DNA of 64,000 bases from Actinomycetes bacterium (GCA_025363815.1 JANYLB010000016.1:62001-126000); one strand, 5' to 3'. Positions 50,906 through 60,709 are shown, counted from the first letter of the stretch. Made by a program: numbers and translations. Notes: generated by a model from the sequence alone, not told the origin.

Positions 50906-51562
50906 ATGACCAACAAGCTATTGCTCAAGGAGCCCTGTCGCGTGACCGATGCATCCGTCATGAAACGGACATTAACCATCATCATCGCCGGCCTCACTGC
51001 CGCATTCGCCCTAGGTGCCTGCGGCGCCGCTGCCGACTCTGTGGCAAAGAGTGCCAAGAGTGCCATCGAGAACGCCACTGGCTGCAAGGTCGACGGCAGC
51101 GACAAGAGTGCCAAGGTCCAGTGCAAGGACAAGAACGGCAACGGCTCGTTCAGCGTCGGCTCGGGCGCGACGGTTCCCGACGGCTTCCCAACGAGTGAAG
51201 TCCCCTTGCCCAGCGGAAAGATCGTCAGCTCGATCGCGACCGAGGTCAACGGCAAGCCCGCCTACAACGTGACCGTCAAGGTCGACGGCTCGGTGACCAC
51301 CGCGGCCGACGCCTACAAGCAGGCGCTCAAAGACAAGGGCTTCACCATCGACGAGAACAGCTCGTTCAGCCTCGGCAGCGGCAGTGGGTTGACCGCGTTC
51401 CAGGTCAGGGGAACCAGCTGGGACGTAAACGTCATCGGCGCCGGCGGGACTGCGGGCTCCAAGAGCGAGAACGCCCTCGTCGTCACCGTCACCTCGCACA
51501 CCAGCACGACCGAAACGACCGAAACGACGGACACGACCGACACGTCGAGCCCGTCGAACTAG
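50906..51562 (+). CDS. Lipoprotein with Thr-rich C-terminal tail
   Basis: 218 aa from ATG 50906, which has GGAGG at 50890-50894; a second ATG at 50960 would give the classical lipoprotein start MKRTLTIIIAGLTAAFALGAC. Either way the lipobox LGAC predicts lipidation and export. The mature part contains Ala/Lys-rich helix, CKVDGSDKSAKVQCKDKNG with two Cys that may pair, and a beta-rich domain (PAYNVTVKVDGSVTTAADAY). The last 20 residues are a Thr/Glu/Asp repeat encoded by a GC-rich microsatellite. Convergent with truA, 24 nt away. Function unknown. Confidence 0.75.
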   Translation: MTNKLLLKEPCRVTDASVMKRTLTIIIAGLTAAFALGACGAAADSVAKSAKSAIENATGCKVDGSDKSAKVQCKDKNGNGSFSVGSGATVPDGFPTSEVPLPSGKIVSSIATEVNGKPAYNVTVKVDGSVTTAADAYKQALKDKGFTIDENSSFSLGSGSGLTAFQVRGTSWDVNVIGAGGTAGSKSENALVVTVTSHTSTTETTETTDTTDTSSPSN

Positions 51563-51586
51563 GTCGAGCCATTCCGAAGCGGGCGG

Positions 51587-52396
51587 TCAGTATCCGACTT
51601 CCCAAAGACACAAACCGTGGGGTGGCGCCACTTGTCCGGCCGCCCCACGGTCGCGCGATCGCAGGATCGTGAGGATGTCACCAGGGCGGCGGCGGCCTTT
51701 GCCTACATCTACGAGCGTCCCGACGATCGATCGCACCATCTGCCAGGCGAACCCCTGGGCGCGGATGTCGTAGCGCAGCACGTCGTCACCGAGATCGACC
51801 CACGACGACTCGAGCACCCGCCGGTTCGTTGTCGTGCCCTCGGGACCCTTCCGACAGAACGAGGCGAAGTCGTGCTCGCCGACGAACGGGTCAGCCCCCA
51901 AGCGCAGCCGCGAACGGTCGAGCGCCTCCGGCACCCACCAGGCGAACCGGGCGAGGAACGGGTCGGGAACCGGTCGGTTGACGATCGTGTACCGGTACCC
52001 ACGCCAGGTCGCCGAGTGCCGGGCATCGAACTCGGGGCCGACGATCTCGGCTGAGCGCACCACGATCTCGGGCCCGAGCATCCCGTTCAGCGACGCCCGG
52101 AGCCGCCACGGATCCAACCCCGTACCCGCTTCGAAGGAAACGACCTGACCCCACGCGTGCACGCCGGCGTCGGTGCGTCCGGCGCACGTCAACTCGACGG
52201 GTTGACGCAGCACCCGATCGAGCGCACGGCCGAGCACGCCGGCGACGGTACGCACATCGGGTTGGGCGGCGAAGCCCCGGAAGGCGGTGCCGTCATACGC
52301 AACGACGAGTCGGCAGCGCGCGGGACCCCCGGCCGGGTCGAACAACGTCAGGCCCGCGGAAGGGTCAGACCAGCTCGATGCGCGCCATCGGCGCAC
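51587..52396 (-). CDS. truA: tRNA pseudouridine(38-40) synthase
   Basis: Isomerises uridines 38-40 in the anticodon stem. [26 protein letters not shown] opens the catalytic domain, with the catalytic Asp in [29 protein letters not shown] and [19 protein letters not shown] follow. The start is uncertain: GTG 52396 gives 269 aa but overlaps rplQ by 32 nt, while TTG 52345 would begin just before the conserved region. Closes the alpha ribosomal operon, its usual place. Confidence 0.94.
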   Translation of the reverse strand: MRRWRASSWSDPSAGLTLFDPAGGPARCRLVVAYDGTAFRGFAAQPDVRTVAGVLGRALDRVLRQPVELTCAGRTDAGVHAWGQVVSFEAGTGLDPWRLRASLNGMLGPEIVVRSAEIVGPEFDARHSATWRGYRYTIVNRPVPDPFLARFAWWVPEALDRSRLRLGADPFVGEHDFASFCRKGPEGTTTNRRVLESSWVDLGDDVLRYDIRAQGFAWQMVRSIVGTLVDVGKGRRRPGDILTILRSRDRGAAGQVAPPHGLCLWEVGY

Positions 52397-52715
52397 GGTC
52401 GCCGGGTCGCGACCCGAGCTTCAAGATCCGGGTGTAGCCACCGTTGCGGTCGGCGTAGCGCGGACCGATCTCGTCGAAGAGCTTATGCGCGGCGTCTTTG
52501 TCGTGGATCGTCGCGACCACCTGGCGCTGGCGGTGTACGCCACCCTTCTTCGCCTTGGTGATCAGGTGCTCCGCGTAGGGGCGCAGCTCCTTGGCCTTCG
52601 CGACCGTGGTGGTGATCCCCCCCGCCTCGAACAAGCTCGCGGCCAGGTTCGCCATCATGTGCCAGTGGTGGGCGGGGTCGCCGCCGAAGCGCTTCCCCTT
52701 CTTGGGCGCCGGCAT
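52365..52715 (-). CDS. rplQ: 50S ribosomal protein L17 (bL17)
   Basis: 116 aa. [20 protein letters not shown] opens with the actinobacterial-type extension; [20 protein letters not shown] and the short C-terminal part [22 protein letters not shown] are the family core. It follows rpoA by 7 nt. Confidence 0.97.
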   Translation of the reverse strand: MPAPKKGKRFGGDPAHHWHMMANLAASLFEAGGITTTVAKAKELRPYAEHLITKAKKGGVHRQRQVVATIHDKDAAHKLFDEIGPRYADRNGGYTRILKLGSRPGDRAPMARIELV

Positions 52716-52722
52716 CGGTTCC

Positions 52723-53661
52723 CTATTCCTTCACGCGCAGCGAGAGGCCACGCTCGTCGAGCTTCTGAAGCACCTCGTCGAGCGACTTCGAACCAAAGTT
52801 CGTGATCGCCAGGAGATCGTCTTCGGTCTTCTGAACGAGGTGGCCGATCGTGTCGACCCGCGCCCGCTTGAGACAGTTGCGCGGCCGCTCCGAGAGGTCG
52901 AGCTCTTCGATCGGCAGTTCGAGATCGGGCGACGTCGAGGTGGTCGGCGACACCTCGCCGAGCTCGAGGCTCGGGGCCTCTGCGGAAAGGTCGGCGACGA
53001 GTCCGAGGAGGTTGCCGAGCGTCGCGCCCGCCGATGCCAGCGCGTCACGCGGTGTGATCGAACCGTCGGTCTCGATTTCGAGGGTCAGGCGATCGAAGTT
53101 CGTCGCCTGCTCGACACGAGTCGGCTCCACATCGAACGCGACCCGGCGTACCGGCGAGAAGATCGCATCGACCGGGATGACGCCGATCGGCGAACCCGCC
53201 CGCTTCGTCTTCTCGGCCGATGCGTACCCACGGCCCTGCTCGATCGTGAGATCGAACGCGAGCCGACCCTTCGCGTTGACCGTCGCTATGTGGAGATCCA
53301 GGTTCAGGATCTCGACATCGGACGTGATCTGGATGTCCGCGGCCGTGATCTCACCCGGACCGCGCTTGTCGAGCCGGAGCGTGACCGGCTCCTCGGCGAC
53401 GCACTGGAGCACCAGATCCTTGATATTCAGGATCAGGTCGGTGACGTCTTCCTTGACCCCGGGGATCACGTCGAACTCGTGGAGCGCGTCGTCGAAACGC
53501 ACCTGAGTGACCGCTGCACCGGGGATGGAAGAGAGCAGCGTGCGACGCAGGCTGTTGCCGAGCGTGTGGCCGAAGCCGGGCTCGAGCGGGGAGATGATGA
53601 AGCGCTCGGTGTTGCCTTCGGGCTCGAGGGCTTCGATCTCAGGACGCTGGATGATGAGCAT
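52723..53661 (-). CDS. rpoA: RNA polymerase subunit alpha
   Basis: 312 aa. N-terminal assembly domain: [20 protein letters not shown] and [16 protein letters not shown], with [20 protein letters not shown]. After a flexible linker (near residues 225-245) the C-terminal helix-hairpin domain has [20 protein letters not shown] and [17 protein letters not shown], which contact UP elements and activators. Standard length for Actinobacteria. Confidence 0.97.
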   Translation of the reverse strand: MLIIQRPEIEALEPEGNTERFIISPLEPGFGHTLGNSLRRTLLSSIPGAAVTQVRFDDALHEFDVIPGVKEDVTDLILNIKDLVLQCVAEEPVTLRLDKRGPGEITAADIQITSDVEILNLDLHIATVNAKGRLAFDLTIEQGRGYASAEKTKRAGSPIGVIPVDAIFSPVRRVAFDVEPTRVEQATNFDRLTLEIETDGSITPRDALASAGATLGNLLGLVADLSAEAPSLELGEVSPTTSTSPDLELPIEELDLSERPRNCLKRARVDTIGHLVQKTEDDLLAITNFGSKSLDEVLQKLDERGLSLRVKE

Positions 53662-53670
53662 GGAAGTTCC

Positions 53671-54294
53671 TTACTTGGAGTAGAGCTCGACGATGAGCTG
53701 CTCACGCACGGGCACGTCGATCTGCTCGCGGAGGGGCAGATCTCGGACGGTCGTCTTGTGGTCAGTGGAAGAGACTTCGAGCCACTGGGGCACGGCGCGG
53801 TCGAGTGTGTCGAAGTTGTGGCGCACGACGATCATCGACGTGGCCTTCGGCCCGAGTTCGATCACGTCGCCCCGACGCACCTGGAACGACGGGATCGTGA
53901 CCCGCTTGCCGTTCACCAGCACGTGGCCATGGCGCACGAACTGGCGGGCCTGGTTACGGCTCGCCGAGTAGTTCGCACGGAACACCACGTTGTCGAGCCG
54001 GAGCTCGAGCATCTGCAGGAGAATCTCACCGGTGATCCCGGCCTGGCCGTTCGCCTGCTTATAGAGGTTGCGGAACTGCTTCTCGAGCAGGCCGTAAATG
54101 CGCTTGGCCTTCTGCTTCTCACGGAGCTGCAGGAGGTACTCGCTCTCGCGGATTCGGCCGCGGCCGTGCATCCCCGGCGGGTAGGGGCGACGCTCGATCG
54201 GGCAGCGCATGCTGTCGCACTTCGCGCCCTTGAGGAACAGCTTCATCCGTTCCCGCCGGCAGAGCCGGCAGACCGGTCCGGTGTAACGCGCCAT
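53671..54294 (-). CDS. rpsD: 30S ribosomal protein S4 (uS4), zinc-binding form
   Basis: 207 aa. Four Cys at residues 9, 12, 26 and 31 form the N-terminal zinc site, so this is the C+ paralogue. QLREKQKAKRIYGLLEKQFR and the S4 RNA-binding domain (LELRLDNVVFRANYSASRNQ, VRHGHVLVNGKRV) follow. It regulates the alpha operon in many bacteria. Confidence 0.97.
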   Translation of the reverse strand: MARYTGPVCRLCRRERMKLFLKGAKCDSMRCPIERRPYPPGMHGRGRIRESEYLLQLREKQKAKRIYGLLEKQFRNLYKQANGQAGITGEILLQMLELRLDNVVFRANYSASRNQARQFVRHGHVLVNGKRVTIPSFQVRRGDVIELGPKATSMIVVRHNFDTLDRAVPQWLEVSSTDHKTTVRDLPLREQIDVPVREQLIVELYSK

Positions 54295-54297
54295 TGC

Positions 54298-54696
54298 TCA
54301 GACCCTCCGCCGCTTGGGGGGGCGGCAACCGTTGTGCGGGATGGGTGTCACATCTTTGATGCCGAGCACTTCGATGCCCGTGTTCTGTATCGACCGGATG
54401 GCCGTCTCGCGGCCGGAGCCCGGGCCCTTCACCACCACGTCCACCTTTCGGACCCCGTGCTCCATCGCCCGGCGAGAGGCGGTCTCCGCTGCGAGCTGGG
54501 CGGCGAAGGGAGTCGACTTGCGCGAACCCTTGAAACCGACGTTGCCCGACGACGCCCACGCGATGACGTTGCCCTGGGTATCGGCAATCGTCACGATCGT
54601 GTTGTTGAACGACGACTTGATGTGCGCGATGCCGTGCGTGATGTTCTTGCGTTCCCGCCGTTTCGGACGACGACCACCTGCGGGGGGCTTAGCCAT
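54298..54696 (-). CDS. rpsK: 30S ribosomal protein S11 (uS11)
   Basis: 132 aa from ATG 54696, the only start that gives the normal N-terminus ([19 protein letters not shown]). [40 protein letters not shown] and [18 protein letters not shown] are conserved. A 100-nt spacer separates it from rpsM; on the minus strand it contains the palindrome CTCCCGGGAG and no gene. Confidence 0.97.
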   Translation of the reverse strand: MAKPPAGGRRPKRRERKNITHGIAHIKSSFNNTIVTIADTQGNVIAWASSGNVGFKGSRKSTPFAAQLAAETASRRAMEHGVRKVDVVVKGPGSGRETAIRSIQNTGIEVLGIKDVTPIPHNGCRPPKRRRV

Positions 54697-54796
54697 ACTC
54701 TTCGCTCGCTCTCTAGCTGGATCTCTCGGGCGTTCGGTGTTGCGATGCTGTACCCGATCGCTCCCGGGAGAGCGTCTGTCGGGTTGATGGTCGGTA

Positions 54797-55174
54797 CTAC
54801 TTGCTGGCCTTCTTGCGGCCGGCGACGGTCTTCTTCGGGCCCTTGCGGGTACGGGCGTTCGTGCGGGTCCTCTGGCCGCGGACCGGCAGGCCACGGCGGT
54901 GGCGGATGCCCTGGTAGCTACCGATCTCCATCTTGCGCTTGATGTGGCCCTGAACCTCTCGGCGCAGGTCACCCTCTACCTTCAGGCCCTGGTCGATCCA
55001 CGACCGGAGCTGGGAGACCTCTTCCTCGGTGAGATCGCGCACGCGGGTGTCGGGAGAGATCCCGCATGCCTCGCACACTTGCTTGGCCGTCGTGCGGCCG
55101 ATTCCGAAGATGTAGGTGAGCGAGATCTCGAGACGCTTCTCTCGAGGGATGTCGACACCGGCGATACGAGCCAT
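54797..55174 (-). CDS. rpsM: 30S ribosomal protein S13 (uS13)
   Basis: 125 aa. [36 protein letters not shown], the helix-two-turn-helix segment, and the basic tail [20 protein letters not shown] that contacts tRNA and S19. Follows rpmJ by seven bases. Confidence 0.97.
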   Translation of the reverse strand: MARIAGVDIPREKRLEISLTYIFGIGRTTAKQVCEACGISPDTRVRDLTEEEVSQLRSWIDQGLKVEGDLRREVQGHIKRKMEIGSYQGIRHRRGLPVRGQRTRTNARTRKGPKKTVAGRKKASK

Positions 55175-55181
55175 TGTTCTC

Positions 55182-55295
55182 CTAGCCCTGACGCTGTTTG
55201 TGTCGAGGGTTCACGCAGATGACCCGGACCGCTCCATGGCGGCGGATCACTTTGCACTTTTCACAGATCTTCTTGACCGACGGCCGGACCTTCAC
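55182..55295 (-). CDS. rpmJ: 50S ribosomal protein L36 (bL36)
   Basis: 37 aa from GTG 55295: [20 protein letters not shown] then [15 protein letters not shown]. Three Cys and one His form the zinc knuckle, so this is the zinc-binding form. Found by its place between infA and rpsM; a longer open frame extends upstream but is not conserved. Confidence 0.96.
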   Translation of the reverse strand: MKVRPSVKKICEKCKVIRRHGAVRVICVNPRHKQRQG

Positions 55296-55320
55296 TGCTG
55301 CCTCATGACTTGGTGTGGGA

Positions 55321-55545
55321 CTACTTGTACCGGTACGTGATACGGCCGCGGCTGAGGTCGTACGGAGTGAGCTCCACCTGGACCCGATCGCCCGGCAGGA
55401 TGCGGATGTAGTGCATTCGCATCTTCCCGGAGATGTGCGCCAGCACCTTGTGACCGTTCTCAAGCTCGACGCGGAACATTGCGTTGGGGAGAGGTTCGAC
55501 GACTTTCCCCTCTACGAGGATCGTGTCGTCCTTGGGCTTTGCGAC
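55321..55545 (-). CDS. infA: Translation initiation factor IF-1
   Basis: 74 aa OB-fold factor that binds the 30S A site with IF-2 and IF-3. [60 protein letters not shown] and GRITYRYK are all as in the family. The oddity is the start. The conserved N-terminus would begin at a GTC codon (55545-55543), preceded by an AGGTGG Shine-Dalgarno-like sequence at good distance. The nearest in-frame accepted start codons, TTG 55617 and GTG 55659, would add 24 or 38 residues with no homology. A rare GUC start, a point mutation or a base error are the options. Confidence 0.9.
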   Translation of the reverse strand, partial: VAKPKDDTILVEGKVVEPLPNAMFRVELENGHKVLAHISGKMRMHYIRILPGDRVQVELTPYDLSRGRITYRYK

Positions 55546-55704
55546 GGTGCACCACCTGAAACTGGAGCTGGATAACGGAAATGGGCGAAAACCGGCCGAC
55601 GGGAGGGGGCGCGCCAAGAGCGCACCAGAAGACCGCGGGGCCGACCGGAGATCGTACACCGCGACCGGCCCAGACTCAATCCGGCCGTACCGGCGGGCGT
55701 GGAC

Positions 55705-56454
55705 TCAGGGCAGCGTCAGGACCTCGGGTCCGTGTTCGGTGACGGCGATGGTGTGCTCGAAGTGCGCCGAACGACGGCCGTCGCGAGTGACTACGGTCCA
55801 GCCGTCGTCGAGCAGAAAGGTCTCGGCGGTACCGGCATTGACCATCGGCTCGATCGCGAGCACCAGCCCTTCCTTCATGCGGTACTTGGCGTTCGGGCCC
55901 CCGGCATAGTTCGGGACCTGCGGTTCTTCGTGCATCGCGGTGCCGATTCCGTGCCCGACGTACTCCTTCACAACCGTGAACCCGGCGCCGACCGCGATGT
56001 CTTCGACGGCCGCACCGACCTCACCGAGCCTCTTGCCGTCGACCACCCGCTCTATCGCGGCGTCGAGCGAGGCCTGGGTGATGTCGATCAGACGCTGCGA
56101 TTCGGTGTCGACCGTGCCGATCGGGATCGTGATCGCGGCGTCGCCGTGCCAGCCCTCGATGATGGCCCCGCAATCGATCGAGAAGATGTCGCCCTCCTCG
56201 AGCACGGTGGCGTCGGGGATGCCGTGCACGATGACGTGGTTCGGAGATGCGCAGATCACCGCGGGAAAACCGTGGTAGTTCAAGAAGTTCGACTGTGCGC
56301 CCCGGCGTTCGAGCACGTCACGGGCAACCCGGTCGACATCGAGCGTGGTGGCACCGGGCTTCGACGCCCGGATGCACTCCTCGTGCATCTCGGCGACGAC
56401 GCGCCCTGCTCGGCGCATCAACGCGATCTGATCACGCGACTTCTTGGTGATCAC
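55705..56454 (-). CDS. map: Methionine aminopeptidase, type I
   Basis: Removes N-terminal Met from nascent proteins. 249 aa. Metal ligands are in FSIDCGAIIEGWHGDAAITI (Asp, Asp), GHGIGTAMHEEP (His), LAIEPMVNAG (Glu) and SAHFEHTIAVTEHG (Glu). No zinc-finger extension, so it is type Ia. Start overlaps the adk stop by four bases. The 159-nt gap down to infA holds only AT-poor, unassigned sequence. Confidence 0.96.
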   Translation of the reverse strand: MITKKSRDQIALMRRAGRVVAEMHEECIRASKPGATTLDVDRVARDVLERRGAQSNFLNYHGFPAVICASPNHVIVHGIPDATVLEEGDIFSIDCGAIIEGWHGDAAITIPIGTVDTESQRLIDITQASLDAAIERVVDGKRLGEVGAAVEDIAVGAGFTVVKEYVGHGIGTAMHEEPQVPNYAGGPNAKYRMKEGLVLAIEPMVNAGTAETFLLDDGWTVVTRDGRRSAHFEHTIAVTEHGPEVLTLP

Positions 56455-57122
56455 GTTTCGACGTCCGGGCCGACGCGGGCTTCGATCGCCGCGGCAAGAC
56501 GCGACGCGACTTCATCGCCGGTGCCGACACCGTCGACGACGACGAGGCGGCGTTGGCGTCGGTAGTGCTGAACGATCGGCAGCATCTCGCGCTCGTAGAG
56601 CTCAAGTCGTCGTTCGATCGCCGCTTCGGTGTCATCTTCACGCTGGATGACGTTGCCGCCGCACTCGTCGCAGGTCCAGTCGTGCTTCGGTGGGTGATCC
56701 ACGTGATACACCGTCCCGCAGTTCTCGCAGACCCGCCGACCCGCGAGCCGCGCCAGGGCGATCTCGGTCGGGACATCGAGGGTTGCCACCAGGTCGACGG
56801 GCTGGCCGTCGAGCACGCGATCCAGCTCGACCGCTTGGAACTCGGTGCGCGGGAAGCCATCGAGAACGAACCCACCATCGAACGTGCCCCGACGGAACTG
56901 CTCCTCGACGACCCCAACGACCACAGGGTCGGGCACAAGCTCGCCGCGGTTCATGTAGCTCTCGGCTTCGAGCCCGTGCGCAGTTCCTTCCTTTGCCTCG
57001 GCGCGAAAGAGATCACCGGTGGAAAAATGAGGGACGCCGCGGTGATCGGCGAGCCGTGAGGCCTGCGTTCCCTTACCGGCACCCTGCTTTCCCAGCAGCA
57101 CGAGACGGGGTCCTCGTTTCAT
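56451..57122 (-). CDS. adk: Adenylate kinase
   Basis: Balances ATP, ADP and AMP. 223 aa from ATG 57122 (GTG 57128 would add two residues). P-loop is LLGKQGAGKGTQASRLA (residues 10-26); FSTGDLFRAE and GFPRTEFQAVELDRVL bind AMP. The LID carries a zinc site of four Cys (CENCGTVYH and CDECGGN), giving the long-form enzyme. Position between secY and map is classical. Confidence 0.96.
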   Translation of the reverse strand: MKRGPRLVLLGKQGAGKGTQASRLADHRGVPHFSTGDLFRAEAKEGTAHGLEAESYMNRGELVPDPVVVGVVEEQFRRGTFDGGFVLDGFPRTEFQAVELDRVLDGQPVDLVATLDVPTEIALARLAGRRVCENCGTVYHVDHPPKHDWTCDECGGNVIQREDDTEAAIERRLELYEREMLPIVQHYRRQRRLVVVDGVGTGDEVASRLAAAIEARVGPDVET

Positions 57123-57135
57123 CGGCACACCACGC

Positions 57136-58437
57136 CTACGCGAGGAAACCTTCGTAGTTGCGCATCATTAGCTGGCTGTCGATCTGCTTCATCGTCTCGA
57201 GCGCGACGCCGACGGTGATCAGCAGCGCGGTTCCCCCGAACGGGAACTGGCTGATGTTCCAGAACGCGAATACGAGGAGCGGAGTTATTGCGATCACCGC
57301 GAGGAAGAGCGCGCCTGGAAGCGTGATGCGGTTCAAGACCTTGGCGAGGTACTTCTCGGTGGGCGGGCCGGGCCGGATGCCCGGGATGAAGCCACCCTGC
57401 TTGCGGATGATGTCGGCCTGCTGCGCGGGGTTGAAGGCGATGGCCGTGTAGAAGTACGCGAAGAAGATGATCAGCAGCGTCTCCGCGCCGATGTAGAACC
57501 AGCCGCGGCTCGACACGAGGTTGTCGTTGACGAACTGCTGGAACCCCTTCCACGGCGTCGCGCTAGCGATGAGCGCGGGGAACGACAGGATCGACGTCGC
57601 GAAGATGACGGGGATCACACCCGACTGGTTCACCTTGAGCGGGATGTAGGTGCTCTGGCCGCCGTACATACGCCGCCCGACGACCCGTTTGGCGAACTGC
57701 ACCGGGATGCGTCGCTGCCCCGACTCCACGAACACGATTCCAACAATCATCGCGATCCCGATGCCGATGATCGTTATGAACTGGAACTTGTTGCCCTCGC
57801 TGTACACCGCCGACCCCTGCGCGGGCAGCCGTGACACCACAGACGCGAAGATCAGGATCGACATGCCGTTGCCGATCCCGCGCTGGGTGATGAGCTCGGC
57901 GAGCCACATCACCATCGCGGTTCCGGCGGTCCAGATGAGGATGATGAGCATCGCCCGCGGGGCGTTGAAGTTGGGGATGAGGTCCTTGCCCTGGAAGCCC
58001 GAGGCCCCCAACAGACCACCCTTGCCCTGGTGCAGCGCGAACACGAACCCTGTCGACTGGACGAGCGCCAGGCCGACGGTCAGGTACCGGGTCCACTGCG
58101 TGATCTTCTTCTGACCGGACTGACCCTCTTGCTGCCACTGCTCGAGCTTGGGGATCACCACGCCGAGCAGCTGCATGATGATCGACGCCGTGATGTACGG
58201 CATGATGCCCAGGAAGAAGATCGCGACGCTGGTGATCGCTCCGCCGGAGAAGAGGTCAAGGAAACCGACCACGCCGTTGCTGCTAGCGGAGTTCTGTAGC
58301 TGCTTGATCGCCGAGAAGTCGACGTAAGGAACCGGGATATGGGTTCCGACCCGGTACACGAAGATGACCAAGATCGTGAACAGGATCTTGTTGCGCAGGT
58401 CGGGCACCCGGAACATGTTCCGCAGGCGGGACAGCAT
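57136..58437 (-). CDS. secY: Preprotein translocase channel SecY
   Basis: 433 aa, ten predicted membrane helices. MLSRLRNMFRVPDLRNKILF starts at ATG 58437 behind a GAGGAGG site; the longer open frame upstream is not protein-like. VFVYRVGTHIPVPYVDF, LGIMPYITASIIMQLL (plug region), QRGIGNGMSILIFA and GGQSTYIPLKVNQSGVIPVIFA (with the cytoplasmic loop that contacts SecA and the ribosome) are all present. Confidence 0.97.
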   Translation of the reverse strand: MLSRLRNMFRVPDLRNKILFTILVIFVYRVGTHIPVPYVDFSAIKQLQNSASSNGVVGFLDLFSGGAITSVAIFFLGIMPYITASIIMQLLGVVIPKLEQWQQEGQSGQKKITQWTRYLTVGLALVQSTGFVFALHQGKGGLLGASGFQGKDLIPNFNAPRAMLIILIWTAGTAMVMWLAELITQRGIGNGMSILIFASVVSRLPAQGSAVYSEGNKFQFITIIGIGIAMIVGIVFVESGQRRIPVQFAKRVVGRRMYGGQSTYIPLKVNQSGVIPVIFATSILSFPALIASATPWKGFQQFVNDNLVSSRGWFYIGAETLLIIFFAYFYTAIAFNPAQQADIIRKQGGFIPGIRPGPPTEKYLAKVLNRITLPGALFLAVIAITPLLVFAFWNISQFPFGGTALLITVGVALETMKQIDSQLMMRNYEGFLA

Positions 58438-58489
58438 CGGGGTGCAGACCTCCTCAGTGGTTGTGGCTCGACGGGACGGACCCGCGAGC

Positions 58490-58981
58490 CTACCGGTTGG
58501 TGAGCGCGTTGCCCTTGGCGGGAGGCCGACGACCACCGAACGGAGGCGGCAGGGTCTCGGCCCGACCGCCGGCGACAATGATCGCCGCTTTCGCCGACGC
58601 CGAGAACCCGTGAGCATGCACGGTGAGCGACTTCGTGAGCTCGCCCCGGCCGAGGACCTTCACGAACCCGTGCTTGTGGACCAGTCCGTTGGCCCGAAGA
58701 GTCTCGAGATCGATCACTGCACCCGCGTCGAACTGCTCCAGCGCATCGAGATTGATTGCCTGGTACTCGATCCGGAACGGGTTGTTGAAGCCCTTGGCCT
58801 TCGGCGTACGCCGGTGGATCGGTGTCTGACCACCCTCGAACCCCGGCTTGACCGTGCCTCGAGCGTGCTGGCCCTTCTGGCCGCGACCGGCGGTCTTGCC
58901 GCCCTTGCCGCCGATGCCCCTGGCCACGCGCTTGCGCTTGGTGTTCGAGCCCTTGGCCGGCTTCAAATCATGGATGTGCAT
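58490..58981 (-). CDS. rplO: 50S ribosomal protein L15 (uL15)
   Basis: 163 aa. HDLKPAKGSNTKRKRVARGI, GKTAGRGQKGQHARG, PGFEGGQTPIHRRTPKAKGF and the C-terminal HAHGFSASAKAAIIVAGGRA match L15. Gene order rpmD-rplO-secY is conserved. A 52-nt gap precedes secY. Confidence 0.97.
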   Translation of the reverse strand: MHIHDLKPAKGSNTKRKRVARGIGGKGGKTAGRGQKGQHARGTVKPGFEGGQTPIHRRTPKAKGFNNPFRIEYQAINLDALEQFDAGAVIDLETLRANGLVHKHGFVKVLGRGELTKSLTVHAHGFSASAKAAIIVAGGRAETLPPPFGGRRPPAKGNALTNR

Positions 58982-59053
58982 CTCAGATTGCTCCGCTCAC
59001 TCGCCGGCGAGGGATCTCGACCGGCATCTCGTGGGCCCGTTCGCTCGACACGA

Positions 59054-59233
59054 CTAGACCTCTTCCACGCGAACGAGATGCGGAACCTTGGCGATCATTC
59101 CGCGGATCTCGGGGCGATCAGCGTGCTCGACTGTGTGGTCGATGCGCCGCAGGCCGAGCGCGCGCAAGGTTCCGCGCTGCTTCGGCTTGATCCCGATCTT
59201 GGATCGGATCTGGGTAACTCTCAACGTCGCCAT
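59054..59233 (-). CDS. rpmD: 50S ribosomal protein L30 (uL30)
   Basis: 59 aa, ATG 59233 to TAG 59054. [20 protein letters not shown], then [20 protein letters not shown] and [15 protein letters not shown], the full L30 sequence. Found by eye in the rpsE-rplO gap, starting one base after the rpsE stop. It is too short for many gene callers. Confidence 0.95.
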   Translation of the reverse strand: MATLRVTQIRSKIGIKPKQRGTLRALGLRRIDHTVEHADRPEIRGMIAKVPHLVRVEEV

Positions 59234-59234
59234 G

Positions 59235-59783
59235 TCACCTGACCTCGGTCACTTCGGGCTTGCCCTTTTGGCGCTCGCGGTAAGCGCGGAGCATCCCACC
59301 GGTCGCCACCTCTTCGGGTGACTTCCCACGGATCCGGGCAATCTCATCGGGCCGGCGGAGCGAGCGCAGCCCCTGGATCGTGGCCCTCGAAACGTTGATC
59401 GCGTTCGACGATCCGAGCGACTTCGCAAGCACGTCGCCGATCCCCGCAGCTTCGAGGATCGCCCGCGCCGCGCCACCAGCGATAACCCCGGTGCCGGGGG
59501 CCGCGGGCTTCAGCAGAACACGAGCCGCATCGTGCTCACCAATGATCGTGTGGGTGATCGTCGAGCCGGCGAGCGGCACCGCGAAGGTGTTCTTCTTGGC
59601 CTCTTCCATGCCCTTTTGGATCGCGGCGGGGACTTCCTTCGCCTTGCCGTAGCCGAGGCCGACGTTTCCAGAGCCGTCGCCGACGACGACGAGCGCGGTG
59701 AACGAGAACCGCCGACCGCCCTTGACGACCTTGGCGACCCGGTTGATCGCGATCACTCGCTCTTCGTACTGACCCTCAGCCAT
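59235..59783 (-). CDS. rpsE: 30S ribosomal protein S5 (uS5)
   Basis: 182 aa from ATG 59783; an upstream frame would overlap rplR. Has the N-terminal dsRBD-like domain ([38 protein letters not shown]) and the C-terminal domain ([34 protein letters not shown]). Confidence 0.97.
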   Translation of the reverse strand: MAEGQYEERVIAINRVAKVVKGGRRFSFTALVVVGDGSGNVGLGYGKAKEVPAAIQKGMEEAKKNTFAVPLAGSTITHTIIGEHDAARVLLKPAAPGTGVIAGGAARAILEAAGIGDVLAKSLGSSNAINVSRATIQGLRSLRRPDEIARIRGKSPEEVATGGMLRAYRERQKGKPEVTEVR

Positions 59784-59799
59784 TCGCTTCTCTGCTTCC

Positions 59800-60156
59800 C
59801 TAGAACTCGAGACCGGCTTCGCGGGCGCCGTCGGCGACCCCTGCGACCCGGCCGTGATACCGGAACCCACCGCGGTCGAACACGACCGTGCTCACGCCGG
59901 CGGCCTTGGCTCGTTCCCCGACCAGTTTTCCGATCGCCTTCGCAGCGTCGACAGTGGCAGTCGGATCGGCGCGCCGATCAGCTTCCATCGTCGATGCCGA
60001 CGCGAGGGTCCGACCCTGCACGTCGTCGATGACCTGGGCGTAGACGTGCTTGTTGGACCGAAACACGGCGAGGCGCGGCTTCAAGGCGGTCCCTCGGACC
60101 TTCTTACGCACCCGGCGGTGCCGGCGCAGACGATGTTCGTGTGTGCTGAGACTCAT
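59800..60156 (-). CDS. rplR: 50S ribosomal protein L18 (uL18)
   Basis: 118 aa. [60 protein letters not shown] and [20 protein letters not shown] are typical. Binds 5S rRNA. Lies between rplF and rpsE as expected. Confidence 0.97.
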   Translation of the reverse strand: MSLSTHEHRLRRHRRVRKKVRGTALKPRLAVFRSNKHVYAQVIDDVQGRTLASASTMEADRRADPTATVDAAKAIGKLVGERAKAAGVSTVVFDRGGFRYHGRVAGVADGAREAGLEF

Positions 60157-60165
60157 CAGACCTCG

Positions 60166-60705
60166 CTACTTCGCCGACTTGCCGGCCTTGCGCAGGACGC
60201 GCTCGTCGGAATAGCGGATGCCTTTGCCCTTGTACGGCTCGGGCTTACGGACCTTGCGGATGTTCGCGGCAACCTGGCCGACCAGCTGCTTGTCGGCACC
60301 CCGCACGATGATGCGGGTCGGGGTGGGGACCTCCAACGTGATCCCCTCGGGAGCATCGACCGGAACCGAATGCGAGAAGCCCACTTGCAGCTCGAGCTTC
60401 GACGGCCCCTGGGCGGTCGCGCGGTACCCGACGCCGACGATCTCGAGCTCGCGCACGAAACCTTCCGACACGCCGACCACCATGTTGTTGACGAGCGAAC
60501 GGGTCAAGCCGTGGAGCGCTCGATGCCGCCGTTCGTCATCGGGCCGCGTGACCAGAACCTGGTCACCCTCGGTCATGACCGCGATCTCACCCGGCGCGTC
60601 AAGCTCGAGAGTCCCTTTCGGGCCCTTCACGGCCACATGCTGACCGGAGATCGATACCTCGACCCCCGACGGGATGGCGATTGGTTGCTTACCGATACGA
60701 GACAT
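60166..60705 (-). CDS. rplF: 50S ribosomal protein L6 (uL6)
   Basis: 179 aa. [40 protein letters not shown], the second repeat [20 protein letters not shown] and the tail [20 protein letters not shown] match the family. Confidence 0.97.
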   Translation of the reverse strand: MSRIGKQPIAIPSGVEVSISGQHVAVKGPKGTLELDAPGEIAVMTEGDQVLVTRPDDERRHRALHGLTRSLVNNMVVGVSEGFVRELEIVGVGYRATAQGPSKLELQVGFSHSVPVDAPEGITLEVPTPTRIIVRGADKQLVGQVAANIRKVRKPEPYKGKGIRYSDERVLRKAGKSAK

Positions 60706-60709
60706 TCGC

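Noticed and set aside
51500-51560. Short GAAACGACC-type repeats, considered as a possible CRISPR or operator array
   Set aside because: Period is under 12 bp with no spacers; it simply encodes the Thr-rich tail of the lipoprotein.
52591-54942. A 783-codon plus-strand frame across rplQ, rpoA, rpsD and rpsK
   Set aside because: It spans four certain ribosomal genes on the other strand and has no protein family features.
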